NCBI GenBank assembly: GCA_900552295.1 | Contig: URZB01000015.1 | Span: 1-13,331 of the forward strand | Length of the DNA: 13,331 nt | Origin: an uncultured Collinsella sp. | GTDB taxonomy: Bacteria; Actinomycetota; Coriobacteriia; Coriobacteriales; Coriobacteriaceae | Direction of reading: 5' to 3' | Part shown: positions 1 to 7,383 of the stretch, piece by piece | Numbering within the stretch: position 1 is the stretch's first letter | Layout: the number at the start of each line of letters is the position of its first letter | Translations under genes and position numbers: made by a program | The notes under the pieces: model-generated | Told to the model about the DNA's origin: nothing | Database searches by the model: none | The model's input: only the letters and a program-made list of their open reading frames with translations

Positions 1-30
1 TCCCTGCCGTCACATTGTTCAATCAGTTTT

Positions 31-61
31 GCGGGCGTGCGCCGCTGCGCGGCTAGCCCGC
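31..61. other. GC-rich stem-loop near the left edge
   Basis: GCGGGC (31-36) pairs with GCCCGC (56-61), and inside it GCCGC (41-45) pairs with GCGGC (49-53) around a TGC loop. Neither strand has a T-run after the hairpin, so it is not a normal intrinsic terminator. It may be part of an RNA or gene end lying to the left of the window. No open frame across bases 1-120 looks like a real coding end, and no RNA family was recognised. Confidence 0.35.
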
Positions 62-122
62 ATGCTCCTCGGCGGGGTTGGTCTGATGGATCTTGTTGAA
101 CTTCCGCCTTTGGCTCAAATGG

Positions 123-155
123 AAACGGGGGGACGCATCTGCATCCCCCGTTTTT
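123..155 (+). terminator. Intrinsic terminator, probably bidirectional
   Basis: AAACGGGGG (123-131) pairs perfectly with CCCCCGTTT (145-153), and the plus strand runs on into TTTTTGTTG. The T-run best fits a plus-strand transcript entering from the left of the window. On the minus strand the hairpin begins 10 bases after the phosphoesterase stop codon (163), but the T's there lie within the stem. It probably serves convergent transcripts from both sides. Confidence 0.6.
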
Positions 156-162
156 GTTGTGA

Positions 163-630
163 TTACTCTAGGTCAATAAACTTAGTGCTTAGGATCTTGC
201 CGTCTTTTACTAGCATTCTGGCCATGGTGGGGCCTCGGGTGCCTCTGGGGTAGCTGGCGCTGCCCGGGTTGAGAACTAAGCAGCGGCCCACTTGGGCTTC
301 TTTGGTTACGTGGGTGTGGCCGTTGATGGCTACGTCTACGGATCCCACCGGAAGGTCTTCGCGGTAGTGGGCTACGGCGAACTTGAGTCCTTCGTAGGTA
401 AAGAGCGCAAGACGGTCTACATCGGGGCCGTAGTCGCGGTAGTAATCGTTGTTGCCCAGTACGGCCCGCACGGGGGCGATGGTGCATAGGTGCTCGTAGT
501 CCATCTCTGACGTGAGGTCGCCGGCGTGGATAATCAGGTCTGCGCCCTCAAGCTCATCCAGGAGCGCAGGCGAAAGATAGCCGTGGGTGTCCGAGATGAT
601 GTCGATACGCTTGGCGCTTGCACTGTTCAT
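163..630 (-). CDS. YfcE/MJ0936-type metallophosphoesterase
   Basis: A 155-residue cytoplasmic calcineurin-like phosphoesterase of the small YfcE type. Family members are two-metal phosphodiesterases that act on model phosphodiesters and some nucleotides; the natural substrate here cannot be read from sequence. Visible metal and active-site motifs, in order: SDTH (D14, H16), AGDL (D38), GNND (N60-D62), AHY (H88) and GHTH (H105, H107). The length is normal for the family. Most relatives have glycine after the fourth-motif histidine, here replaced by tyrosine (Y89). The ATG at 630 was chosen because it follows AAGGGA at good spacing. The frame stays open to 849, but that extension runs through the upstream gene's terminator (670-719) and into that gene. 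Its separation from the two-component operon by that terminator suggests an independent unit, although no clear promoter is visible. Confidence 0.9.
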   Translation of the reverse strand: MNSASAKRIDIISDTHGYLSPALLDELEGADLIIHAGDLTSEMDYEHLCTIAPVRAVLGNNDYYRDYGPDVDRLALFTYEGLKFAVAHYREDLPVGSVDVAINGHTHVTKEAQVGRCLVLNPGSASYPRGTRGPTMARMLVKDGKILSTKFIDLE

Positions 631-669
631 GGGATCCCTTCCGCAAAAAACGATTCGGCAGATACATAC

Positions 670-719
670 AAAAAGGCCCCACGGCTCCGCAGACGATGGG
701 TCTACAGGGCTGCGGGGCC
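670..719 (-). terminator. Intrinsic terminator of the glycosyltransferase/kinase/regulator operon
   Basis: Read on the minus strand, GGCCCC (719-714) pairs with GGGGCC (680-675), with extra interrupted pairing inside, and is followed by five T's (674-670). It starts seven bases after the response-regulator stop codon (726), so it ends that operon. Confidence 0.75.
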
Positions 720-725
720 AGTGTG

Positions 726-1442
726 CTAGAGACTCAGAGCCTTCTTGAGCGGCACGACGCGGCGGCGCGAAACCGGCACGCGTTCGTCGACGCCCGTAAT
801 GCCCAGCTGGATGGCGCCCGAGGGCACCGTCTCCACATCCGTGACGCACGCCAAGTTGACGATATAGCGGCGGTGAACACGGAAGAAGCCAAAGTCGCAG
901 AGCTTGGCCTCAAACTGCGCCAGCGAGGTCGTCGACAAAAAGCGATCATCGACGGTATAGATGCAGGAGTAATCGTCCTTGGCCATGATAAAGCGAATGT
1001 CGTCCACGGGAATGAGCACCTTGCGGCCGCCCTTTTCCACCGGGATACGCTCGATGGTCACCTTGCTGTCCGTAACCGGCTTGGTGCGTTGCATGACCTT
1101 CTCGATCGCGCGATCCAAGCGAGCTTCCTCGACCGGCTTCATCAGATAATCGACGGCATCCACGTCGAATGCCTCGACCGCATGGTCACTATACGCAGTC
1201 ACAAACACGATCGCCGGCGGATTTTTGAGCTTATGCAGCGCCTCGGCAAGTTGCAGGCCCGAGGCACCGGGCATCGAGATATCGAGAAACACGACTTCCA
1301 CGCGACTTTCCATAAGCATCTCGATGGCGGAGCGGACGCTCGACGCCTCCGTGATCGTGCCGATCTTGCCCGTTTGCTCGAGCAGGAAGCGAAGCTCCGA
1401 GCGAGCCGGCGCCTCATCATCCACAATCATCGCACGCAGCAT
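726..1442 (-). CDS. LytTR-family response regulator (system 1)
   Basis: A 238-residue response regulator with an N-terminal receiver domain (about 1-120) and a C-terminal LytTR DNA-binding domain (about 130-236). Receiver residues are present: acidic pair D8/D9, phospho-acceptor D54 in FLDISMPG, T82 and K102 in the KP motif. The LytTR domain carries the family's FFRVHRRYIVNL stretch and the terminal RVPVSRRR. LytTR regulators bind paired direct repeats upstream of target genes. The ATG at 1442 has GAAAGG ten bases upstream. A TTG seven codons earlier is in frame but has no better ribosome site. The gene lies 72 bp after the LytS-like kinase, its evident partner, and is followed at once by a terminator. 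It is clearly paralogous to the regulator at 6611-7345. Confidence 0.93.
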   Translation of the reverse strand: MLRAMIVDDEAPARSELRFLLEQTGKIGTITEASSVRSAIEMLMESRVEVVFLDISMPGASGLQLAEALHKLKNPPAIVFVTAYSDHAVEAFDVDAVDYLMKPVEEARLDRAIEKVMQRTKPVTDSKVTIERIPVEKGGRKVLIPVDDIRFIMAKDDYSCIYTVDDRFLSTTSLAQFEAKLCDFGFFRVHRRYIVNLACVTDVETVPSGAIQLGITGVDERVPVSRRRVVPLKKALSL

Positions 1443-1467
1443 AGGGATAAAACCTTTCGTCAACTAA

Positions 1468-1505
1468 CTACGCCGGGCATCCGTCGCATGACGTTGAGCC
1501 CGTAG
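1468..1505 (-). other. Stem-loop between kinase and regulator genes
   Basis: In the 72-bp gap between kinase and regulator, CTACG (1468-1472) pairs with CGTAG (1501-1505), with GGGC/GCCC pairing next to it and a small inner CGTC/GACG hairpin. There is no T-run after it on the minus strand, so it is not a terminator. It could affect mRNA stability or the relative output of regulator and kinase. Confidence 0.3.
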
Positions 1506-1514
1506 CCTTTTATT

Positions 1515-2858
1515 TTACTCTTGAATGTCGAAGATGCTCTCTGACAAATCAAGATGAAGGAGCACTTTGGTGCCCTTGCCCGGCGCCGATTCGACACGCG
1601 TATAGGAGTGCGGCCCATAAAAGCGATGGATGCGCTCCGAAATATTGTGCATGGCCACACCGGCGCCGCCACCCTGGGGAGAGCTGGCGTCGGGACGGGC
1701 AGAACGCTCGTCAAACAGTCTGGCGGCGGTACCCTCATCCATGCCCACGCCATTATCGGCCACGGCAATCAAGATTGCATCCTCGCCGTCTTGGTGAACG
1801 GTCACGTCGATCCTCAGGGCGTCGTCATCGCCCATACCATGACGTACGGCGTTCTCGACAATCGGCTGGATCACGAACGCCGGCACCAGCGTATCTTCCA
1901 CGTCCTCGGACACATCGAACGTCGCAAGCACGCGGTCCTCGCCAAAGCGGGCCTTCTCAAAGGTAAGGTAGCGCTTGGTCTGTGCGACCTCGCGCGAGAC
2001 CGGAATAAGCGATCCCGAGTTGTCGAGCGTGGCACGATAGAACGATGAGAACTCACGAAGCAGTTCGCGGGCCCGCAGCGGGTCGGTGCGCGTAAACGAT
2101 GCAATGGTGTTCAGCGTGTTGAACAGGAAGTGCGGGTTAATCTGCGCCTGCAGCGCACGCACCTCGGCGCGCGCCGTGAGTTCCTTTTGCACCTCGAGCT
2201 CGTGGATGGCGAGCTGCGTGGACAAGATCTCGGCAAAGCCCGAGGCAAGCGCGTACTGGGTACGGTCGACGGCGCGCGGGGTCTTGTAGTAGAACTTGAG
2301 CGTGCCGACGGTACGATCGCCCACCTTGATGGGGGCGATAATGCCGGCGGGGACTTGGTTGTGCGAGCCGTCCGAGCCCACGACATCCACCATACGGTTG
2401 AACGACTGCACGATGCCATGTTCGATAACGTAGCGTGTGGCAAGCGTGTGGATGGGAGTATCGGGCAGCAGTTTTTCCTCAAACTCGCCCGCGCAGGCAA
2501 GCACGTTGTCCTCGTCGGTGATGGCCACCGTCATGGCGCGCGTCTCGGGCAAAATGCGCCGGCACACCAAACGCGCCGACTCCTGCGTCAGACCGCCCTT
2601 AATGTCCTCGAGCATGGCCGAGGCCACCGAGAGCGTCTCCTCGGTGTACTGGGAGCGCACCGAATCGGGATTGAGCGTCAAAAAGATAAAGATGCACAGA
2701 AAGATGCACAGCAGCGCGCAGGCAATCACCGTGGCGATCGGCTCGATACCGGTCACCAAGGCAAAAATAAAGTACACCAGCACGCAAATGGCGCAGGCAA
2801 CGGCAATGATGCGAAAGATTGATATTGAACTATCGCGCTGGGCGCGGCGGTCGATCAT
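1515..2858 (-). CDS. LytS-like sensor histidine kinase with two membrane segments and a GAF-like domain (system 1)
   Basis: A 447-residue membrane kinase that should phosphorylate the LytTR regulator encoded just downstream. Two hydrophobic segments at about 14-34 and 41-62 form a tight hairpin with almost no extracytoplasmic loop. Residues about 75-215 resemble a GAF-type sensory domain. The LytS-type His-kinase core follows, with H243 in INPHFLFNTLNTI, an N-box at QPIVENAVRHG (331-341), a G1 box DNGVGM (368-373) and a glycine-rich G2 near 396-402. It lacks the multi-pass 5TM-LYT sensor of classical LytS/BtsS. The start ATG overlaps the preceding glycosyltransferase stop in an ATGA, with GGAGGGGG just before it, so translation is probably coupled. 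The signal sensed is unknown. The small loop suggests a cytoplasmic or intramembrane cue. Confidence 0.93.
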   Translation of the reverse strand: MIDRRAQRDSSISIFRIIAVACAICVLVYFIFALVTGIEPIATVIACALLCIFLCIFIFLTLNPDSVRSQYTEETLSVASAMLEDIKGGLTQESARLVCRRILPETRAMTVAITDEDNVLACAGEFEEKLLPDTPIHTLATRYVIEHGIVQSFNRMVDVVGSDGSHNQVPAGIIAPIKVGDRTVGTLKFYYKTPRAVDRTQYALASGFAEILSTQLAIHELEVQKELTARAEVRALQAQINPHFLFNTLNTIASFTRTDPLRARELLREFSSFYRATLDNSGSLIPVSREVAQTKRYLTFEKARFGEDRVLATFDVSEDVEDTLVPAFVIQPIVENAVRHGMGDDDALRIDVTVHQDGEDAILIAVADNGVGMDEGTAARLFDERSARPDASSPQGGGAGVAMHNISERIHRFYGPHSYTRVESAPGKGTKVLLHLDLSESIFDIQE

Positions 2859-4042
2859 TCGGCCCCCTCCAGGATACTGATCAGTTGTGCGTCACGCCAA
2901 AGCCCGTCCATGATCTTGGGCCAAAAGCTCTGGAAACGCAGGTAGCTTGCAGCGTTTTGGCGCGCATAGGCCTTTGCCTCGTCGATACCATGGCGCCAGA
3001 TGCGCAGGTAGCCCTCATGCTCGCGGGTAAACACGCTGCGGACCATAGCGGTCTTGCGCACGCGGTCGTCGAGCTCGCGCGAAATCCACGGGCCCGGGTA
3101 GGGCATGAGCGATGCCGCCGTAACGGGAATGAGCTCCTTTTGATGCGCGGCGAATGTCAACTTGGCCCGTTCGTAGTACCAACGGTATACATCCTGCATA
3201 AAGCGCGGTGAGCGCTTTTCGGACTCCGGAGGCAGATGGCGCACGGTCCACTCGTTATCGAACCACACGTCGTAGCCAAACATGCGCATGTTAAAGAGGT
3301 AATCCAAGTCCTCGCCGCGGGTGATAAACGGGTCAAAGGCCACACGCGTAAAGGCGCGGGCGTGCAGGGCCATCAGGCCGCCGCACACGTAGTTGGAGCG
3401 CGAGATGCGGGTGCCCGAGAGCGCCTTTTTCATCCAACGGTTGAACTCGATGCGCTTGGTCCACCAACGATGGCAGATGCCCGCCTTGTCCGTGGGAGCC
3501 AGCGGCGAGCCGTCGCGATCGTAGAAATAGCCGCTCTTGACCAAGATCGGCAAGCCCTGACGCGTCTGCTGCCCCAACGCATAGGTCGCGCGCTTCATAA
3601 AGTCGGCGTCGATGACAGTCTCATCGTCATCCAAAAAGATAACCGCGTCATGCCCCAGCACAGCGGCGCAGGCTAGCCCCATATTGCGGATGGCACCGTA
3701 GCCTCGCAGGCTCACGCACTCGCCCGAACCCTTGGGCGCGATCTGAGCAACCCGGTCTGCGATGCGCGAGGCCTGGGTGTTGGTGACAACGGTGACCTTG
3801 AGCGTGGGATGCGCGTCGACAATCTCGTGCACGCGCAGCGACACATCGGCTGTGGCAGAAACGGGACAGACCACCAAAAGGATGATGCGCGGGATGTCAC
3901 GTACCTGCTCAAGCGAGGCCAGGCAGCGGTCGAGTTCGGGATTGTCGGCGTTGAGTCGCGTCGAATGGTCATAGGTGCCAGGGGCGTTTGCGCAAGCGTC
4001 ATCGCCCGCCCAATACGTTGGAATCACGACCGTGGCGTTCAT
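2855..4042 (-). CDS. Family 2 (GT-A fold) glycosyltransferase
   Basis: A 395-residue glycosyltransferase of the GT2 type, expected to move a sugar from a nucleotide-sugar donor to an envelope or secreted acceptor; neither is identifiable. The N terminus has the Rossmann-like start VVIPTYW. FLDDDET (D138-D140) is the metal/donor DxD region. GGLMALHARAF (221-231) and RGEDLDYLFNMR (242-253) match the acceptor-side and ED catalytic-base motifs. There is no signal peptide or membrane segment, so it should work on the cytoplasmic face. The ATG at 4042 follows GGGAGGG with six-base spacing. It is the first gene of an operon with a LytS-like kinase, whose ATG overlaps its stop by four bases. That arrangement is unusual and suggests a shared function. 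A terminator-like hairpin lies directly upstream of its ribosome site. Confidence 0.88.
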   Translation of the reverse strand: MNATVVIPTYWAGDDACANAPGTYDHSTRLNADNPELDRCLASLEQVRDIPRIILLVVCPVSATADVSLRVHEIVDAHPTLKVTVVTNTQASRIADRVAQIAPKGSGECVSLRGYGAIRNMGLACAAVLGHDAVIFLDDDETVIDADFMKRATYALGQQTRQGLPILVKSGYFYDRDGSPLAPTDKAGICHRWWTKRIEFNRWMKKALSGTRISRSNYVCGGLMALHARAFTRVAFDPFITRGEDLDYLFNMRMFGYDVWFDNEWTVRHLPPESEKRSPRFMQDVYRWYYERAKLTFAAHQKELIPVTAASLMPYPGPWISRELDDRVRKTAMVRSVFTREHEGYLRIWRHGIDEAKAYARQNAASYLRFQSFWPKIMDGLWRDAQLISILEGAE

Positions 4043-4062
4043 GCCTTACCCTCCCTGCAACA

Positions 4063-4098
4063 CAAAAACGGGGCGCCGCCAAACACAGGCGACGCCCC
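4063..4098 (-). terminator. Intrinsic terminator or leader attenuator before the glycosyltransferase
   Basis: On the minus strand, GGGGCGTCGCC (4098-4088) pairs with GGCGGCGCCCC (4080-4070) with one G-U pair and a 7-base loop. GTTTTTG follows (T's at 4068-4064). It lies 115 bp after the transporter stop (4214) and 20 bp before the glycosyltransferase start. It may end the upstream transcript. However, the best -10-like element (4116-4121) lies upstream of it, which would place it in the glycosyltransferase leader. Confidence 0.75.
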
Positions 4099-4115
4099 GC
4101 GACCTAGCTGATTCC

Positions 4116-4121
4116 ATCATA
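4116..4121 (-). promoter_or_regulatory. Candidate -10 element for the glycosyltransferase/kinase/regulator operon
   Basis: TATGAT on the minus strand matches five of six positions of the sigma-70 -10 consensus. No good -35 lies at 16-18 bp; the nearest TTGCGA is 21 bp upstream. Transcription would begin near 4109, just before the hairpin at 4098-4063. Low to moderate confidence. Confidence 0.3.
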
Positions 4122-4136
4122 CCCACTTGGGCAAAT

Positions 4137-4166
4137 CATTGCTCGCAAGTCGCAATGTTTATTGCG
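4137..4166. promoter_or_regulatory. Overlapping inverted repeats, possible operator
   Basis: Three copies of one six-base motif alternate in orientation: CATTGC (4137-4142), GCAATG (4152-4157) and ATTGCG (4161-4166). CGCAAT/ATTGCG (4151-4166) forms a 6-bp inverted repeat with a 4-base spacer. CATTGC/GCAATG forms another with a 9-base spacer. The cluster lies just upstream of the candidate -10 at 4116-4121, where an activator or repressor could bind. The binding protein is unknown. Confidence 0.35.
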
Positions 4167-4213
4167 GATAACCCCAAAAGAGTACCGTGGACAGGCACAA
4201 TAGCCGCTCGCTC

Positions 4214-5473
4214 CTATGCGGCATGCTCTGCCGCCCGAGTCATGCGGGACAGGCGGACCAGCAGCATAAAGCCAACGATCAGCAGCACGCCAATGGAAAG
4301 GACGCCCAGCGACGGGTTGCCGGTCAGCGAGGTGACGACCGACACCAGGAAGGTGCCCATAACGCTTGCATAACGACCAAAGATGTCAAAGAAGCCGTAG
4401 TACTCGTTGGACTTTTCCTTGGGGATAATGCGGCCAAAGTAGCTACGGCTGAGCGCCTGCACGCCGCCCTGGAACAGGCCGACCATAATGGCAAGCACCC
4501 AAAACTCAAAGGCGGTCTTTAGGAAGAACGCGGCGAACAGCACAATGCCCATGTAGGCGGCGACCGCCACCAGGATCATGTTGAGCGTGCCCACGCGTCC
4601 GGCGAGCTTGCCGTAGATGATGGCAGACGGAAAAGCAACAAACTGCGTAACGAGCAGCGCCAGCACCAACTGCGTCGAATCGATGCCCAAAGCCGAGCCG
4701 TAGCTGGTTGCCATGGAAATGACCGTGTGCACGCCGTCGATGTAGAAGAAGAACGCGATCATGTAGACCAGCACGGTCTTGTTGTGGGCGATCTCGCGCA
4801 TGGTGTGTCCGACCTCGGAGAACACACCGCCCACGATGTGGCCGATAGTGTCCTCGGGACCGCGCTCGCGACCGTACTTTTGCTTATAGGTGCGAATGAG
4901 CGGCAGGGTAAAGACGAGCCACCAGGCACCAGTGATGATAAACGACAGACGCGTTGCCAGCATGGTAGGGACGCCAAGAGCGGGGCCACCCATGATGAGC
5001 GCCAGGCAGATGACGAACGGCACGGTGGAACCGATGTAGCCCCAGGCATAGCCCGAGCTGGACACAGCGTCCATGCGCTCGTCGGTGGTAATGTCGGGCA
5101 GCATGGCGTCGTAGAACGTCATAGAAGAGTTAAGGCCGATGGTGCACAGCACGTACACGGTCAAAAATGCCATGGCGGACATTGGGATAGCCTGCGCCAG
5201 GCAAAGCACCAGGCCCGTGAGGAAGAAGCCCAAGAAGAACTTGATCTTGTTGCCGGCGTAGTCGGCAAGCGCGCCCAGAATGGGCATGAGCATGGCGATG
5301 ACCAGCGAGGCGATCGTCTGCGCATTGCCCCAAGCGACCACCAGGTCGGCCGAGGAAGCGCCGGTATTGATGGCGTTAAAGTAAATGGGCACCACCGAGG
5401 TATTGAGCAGCACGAGGGCCGAATTGCCCACATCGTACATAACCCAGTTACGCTCGAGCTTGGTGTATTTCAT
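4214..5473 (-). CDS. MFS transporter, Atg22/UMF1 family
   Basis: A 419-residue polytopic membrane protein of the UMF1 (Atg22-like) branch of the major facilitator superfamily. Recognisable features are the N-terminal ERNWVMYDVGNSA stretch (8-19), the motif-A-like GALADYAGNKIKFF (67-80), YDAMLPDI (121-128) and the conserved block GGVQALSRSYFGRIIP (336-351) with EYYGFFDIFGR after it. About twelve hydrophobic segments are visible, with a hydrophilic central loop near 193-232. Eukaryotic Atg22 exports amino acids from the vacuole; bacterial substrates are mostly unassigned, so efflux of a small metabolite is only an inference. The ATG at 5473 has AAGGGG eight bases upstream. It lies 101 bp after the phospholipase-like gene with no terminator or convincing promoter between, so the two may be cotranscribed. 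A small GCCGC/GCGGC hairpin (4203-4222) overlaps its stop codon. Confidence 0.9.
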   Translation of the reverse strand: MKYTKLERNWVMYDVGNSALVLLNTSVVPIYFNAINTGASSADLVVAWGNAQTIASLVIAMLMPILGALADYAGNKIKFFLGFFLTGLVLCLAQAIPMSAMAFLTVYVLCTIGLNSSMTFYDAMLPDITTDERMDAVSSSGYAWGYIGSTVPFVICLALIMGGPALGVPTMLATRLSFIITGAWWLVFTLPLIRTYKQKYGRERGPEDTIGHIVGGVFSEVGHTMREIAHNKTVLVYMIAFFFYIDGVHTVISMATSYGSALGIDSTQLVLALLVTQFVAFPSAIIYGKLAGRVGTLNMILVAVAAYMGIVLFAAFFLKTAFEFWVLAIMVGLFQGGVQALSRSYFGRIIPKEKSNEYYGFFDIFGRYASVMGTFLVSVVTSLTGNPSLGVLSIGVLLIVGFMLLVRLSRMTRAAEHAA

Positions 5474-5574
5474 GGACAGGGCCCCTTCGTATTCGCCCGA
5501 TATGCAGTTAGTTCATCGTACCCCAATTGTCCAGAGGCGCCGGTAAGGATTCGGCAAAGGGGCACGCACGAGCC

Positions 5575-6519
5575 CTACTCCTCGCGGTCGAACTCTTCGT
5601 CGGCGCCGAGCGCGCGACCGCTGTAATTGACGTGGTTGGTCACGGCTTCCATATCGCCGGTCTCGATAAAGCGGGCGACGGTGAGCTCGTAATCGAGCAG
5701 CGCGCGGTCAAAGACCTCGGGGAAGCTCTCGGTCGAGACTTCATCGGTAAAGGGGCTCTTCCATGCCAAGTGGCCCAGGTTGCCGGTACGCTCGGGCAAC
5801 TCGGTCGTCACGCGGTGCGCAAGGCCGTCGAGTAGCGAATAATCGTGCACCAAGCCCTCGAGCAGGGCAATCGCGCGCGTCTTGGCCGAACCGGCCGGCT
5901 CGATAGTGCGGTAGAGCAGCTGCATGTCGGCTACGGCGCCGCCGTACTCCCCCGCCGGGATGTCGATACCGTACACGCGCCCGGCGACGTAGCTCATCAG
6001 CACGCCGGCAACGCGATTGATGCGGTCAGTAGTGACGATCTCGCCCGCCGGCGGATAATCCTCGACCGTAGCCCCATCGCGCTTGAGCTGCAGCATCAGC
6101 ACGTCCAAGTCGCTTTCGAGCACGGCATGAACTTGACTGCCCGAAGCCTCGAGCTCGGGATCGGACTCGACAATGCCAAACTGCTGCTCGTAGACAAAGG
6201 GGTGGGCATTGCGATCGAGCACATAGTGCGACAGCAGGCCCAGCGCAAAGGCGCGACCCAGATTGGCATCGCGCGGCTGCAGGTGCGACACGCCGTCGCG
6301 CAGGCACGAGAACTGGCGCGACATGCGCGAGCGGTGCATGACCTGAGCAAGCGACATGCAGTCGGAAATGCGCGGCGTGAGCATGTGGAAGAAGAACGGG
6401 TCGGGGCCCTGGTTGCCCAGGATAAAGGCGATGCGTTCCTCGTCGGACGTGATAACGCCCTGCGGAAGACGGTCGATGCTTTCCTCGCCAAACAGATGAT
6501 GCGTAATGAGCGCGGGCAT
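5575..6519 (-). CDS. Zinc-dependent phospholipase C-like protein
   Basis: A 314-residue protein of the zinc-dependent phospholipase C family (Zn_dep_PLPC type). Visible metal-ligand candidates are H7/H8 near the N terminus, D40 in GNQGPDPFFF (35-44), H98, D102 and H106 in SHYVLDRNAHPF, and H131 with E135 in HAVLE. This HxxxD plus HxxxE pattern is the family hallmark. Unlike the secreted clostridial enzymes, it has no signal peptide: the second residue is proline and the family domain begins at once. It therefore appears cytoplasmic, and lipase activity should not be assumed. The C terminus (about 303-314) is acidic. The ATG at 6519 follows AAAGGA. It lies 91 bp after the second LytTR regulator, with no terminator between and a possible promoter at 6552-6578. 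Confidence 0.82.
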   Translation of the reverse strand: MPALITHHLFGEESIDRLPQGVITSDEERIAFILGNQGPDPFFFHMLTPRISDCMSLAQVMHRSRMSRQFSCLRDGVSHLQPRDANLGRAFALGLLSHYVLDRNAHPFVYEQQFGIVESDPELEASGSQVHAVLESDLDVLMLQLKRDGATVEDYPPAGEIVTTDRINRVAGVLMSYVAGRVYGIDIPAGEYGGAVADMQLLYRTIEPAGSAKTRAIALLEGLVHDYSLLDGLAHRVTTELPERTGNLGHLAWKSPFTDEVSTESFPEVFDRALLDYELTVARFIETGDMEAVTNHVNYSGRALGADEEFDREE

Positions 6520-6551
6520 AATAATCCTTTCGATTTCATTCGATGCAATCC

Positions 6552-6578
6552 ATTATGCCCACCGCGCAGTCATGCCAA
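6552..6578 (-). promoter_or_regulatory. Candidate promoter of the phospholipase-like gene
   Basis: On the minus strand, TTGGCA (6578-6573, five of six matches to TTGACA) and CATAAT (6557-6552, five of six matches to TATAAT) are separated by 15 bp, slightly short of the ideal. The start would fall about 25-30 bases before the ATG at 6519. The sequence GGATTGCATCG directly after the -10 shares GATTGCAT with the region upstream of the second kinase. Confidence 0.35.
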
Positions 6579-6610
6579 ACCTGCAACGGCAAACGATGGC
6601 ACACCGACCC

Positions 6611-7345
6611 TTACGCAAGCCCCAAGTGCGATTTGACCTCGGCAGCGCGACGGCGTGAAACGGGCACCGTCGAGCTCACACGGTCGAGCCTGAGCTCCAT
6701 CAGGCCCGTGGAGCCGATCTCGACATTATGCACGTCTTCCAAATTAACCAGATAGCTGCGGTGGACGCGGATAAAGCCCTCGGAGGCCAGGCGACGCTCG
6801 AGCGAGGAAATCGACTCATTGATCAGGTACGTCCCCTCGGCGCAGACGGCGTTGCAAAAATCGGCGCGCGCCTCAAAGTAGCAGACATCCGCCACGGGAA
6901 TGAACACCTTTTTGCCCCCGCGATCCACCGTCAGTCGCAAAGGCTGGCGCGGAGCATGGACGACGCGGCGAGCGCCCAGGGCAGTCTCGATCTTGTCGAG
7001 CGCCTTTGACAAGCGGGCATCCTCGACCGGTTTAACGACGTAATCGACAGCATCGAGGTTATAGGCATCGGCCGCATACTCGGCAAATGCCGTCACAAAC
7101 ACCACGACCGGCGGCCTCTTTAGGTTTTGCAGGGTCTCGGCAAGCTCAATTCCCGAGCGCCCGGGCATCGTGATGTCTAAAAACAGCACGTCGGGCTTGT
7201 TCGACAGAATCAGCTCCACGGCTTCGGTGACATTGCCCGCCTCGGCAATCTGACCCACACGCGTATCCTTTTCCAACAGATAGCGTAGCTCAGCCCTAAT
7301 TGGGGGCTCGTCATCAACCACCAGGATGTTCCAGCCTTCGGACAT
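6611..7345 (-). CDS. LytTR-family response regulator (system 2)
   Basis: A 244-residue response regulator with a receiver domain (about 5-122) and a LytTR DNA-binding domain (about 136-242). Key receiver residues are D11/D12, phospho-acceptor D57 in FLDITMPG, T85 and K105. The LytTR part shows FIRVHRSYLVNL (191-202) and the terminal VPVSRRR (227-233). It closely parallels the regulator at 726-1442 along its whole length (LDAVDYVVKPVEDARL against VDAVDYLMKPVEEARL), so the two are paralogues. The ATG at 7345 has GAGGGG eight bases upstream. It starts 38 bp after its partner kinase gene. Its targets are unknown. Nearby candidates are its own operon and the phospholipase-like gene and transporter downstream. 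Confidence 0.93.
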   Translation of the reverse strand: MSEGWNILVVDDEPPIRAELRYLLEKDTRVGQIAEAGNVTEAVELILSNKPDVLFLDITMPGRSGIELAETLQNLKRPPVVVFVTAFAEYAADAYNLDAVDYVVKPVEDARLSKALDKIETALGARRVVHAPRQPLRLTVDRGGKKVFIPVADVCYFEARADFCNAVCAEGTYLINESISSLERRLASEGFIRVHRSYLVNLEDVHNVEIGSTGLMELRLDRVSSTVPVSRRRAAEVKSHLGLA

Positions 7346-7383
7346 ATGCGCTTCCCCTCTTTTTAGCTCAATCCAACCGCGTG

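Noticed and set aside
29..253. Short plus-strand frame at the left edge
   Set aside because: It reads through the terminator hairpin at 123-155 and into the phosphoesterase gene on the other strand, so it is not a credible gene.
631..849. N-terminal extension of the phosphoesterase
   Set aside because: The extra codons cross the terminator at 670-719 and overlap the regulator gene. The domain itself starts right after the ATG at 630.
618..1505. Plus-strand open frame over the first response regulator
   Set aside because: It covers the phosphoesterase start, a terminator and a LytTR gene on the opposite strand. Its product is rich in R, D and H with no recognisable domain.
4727..5626. Plus-strand open frame over the transporter
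   Set aside because: It is antisense to a clear UMF1-family gene. The product is H/D/G-rich and resembles nothing known.
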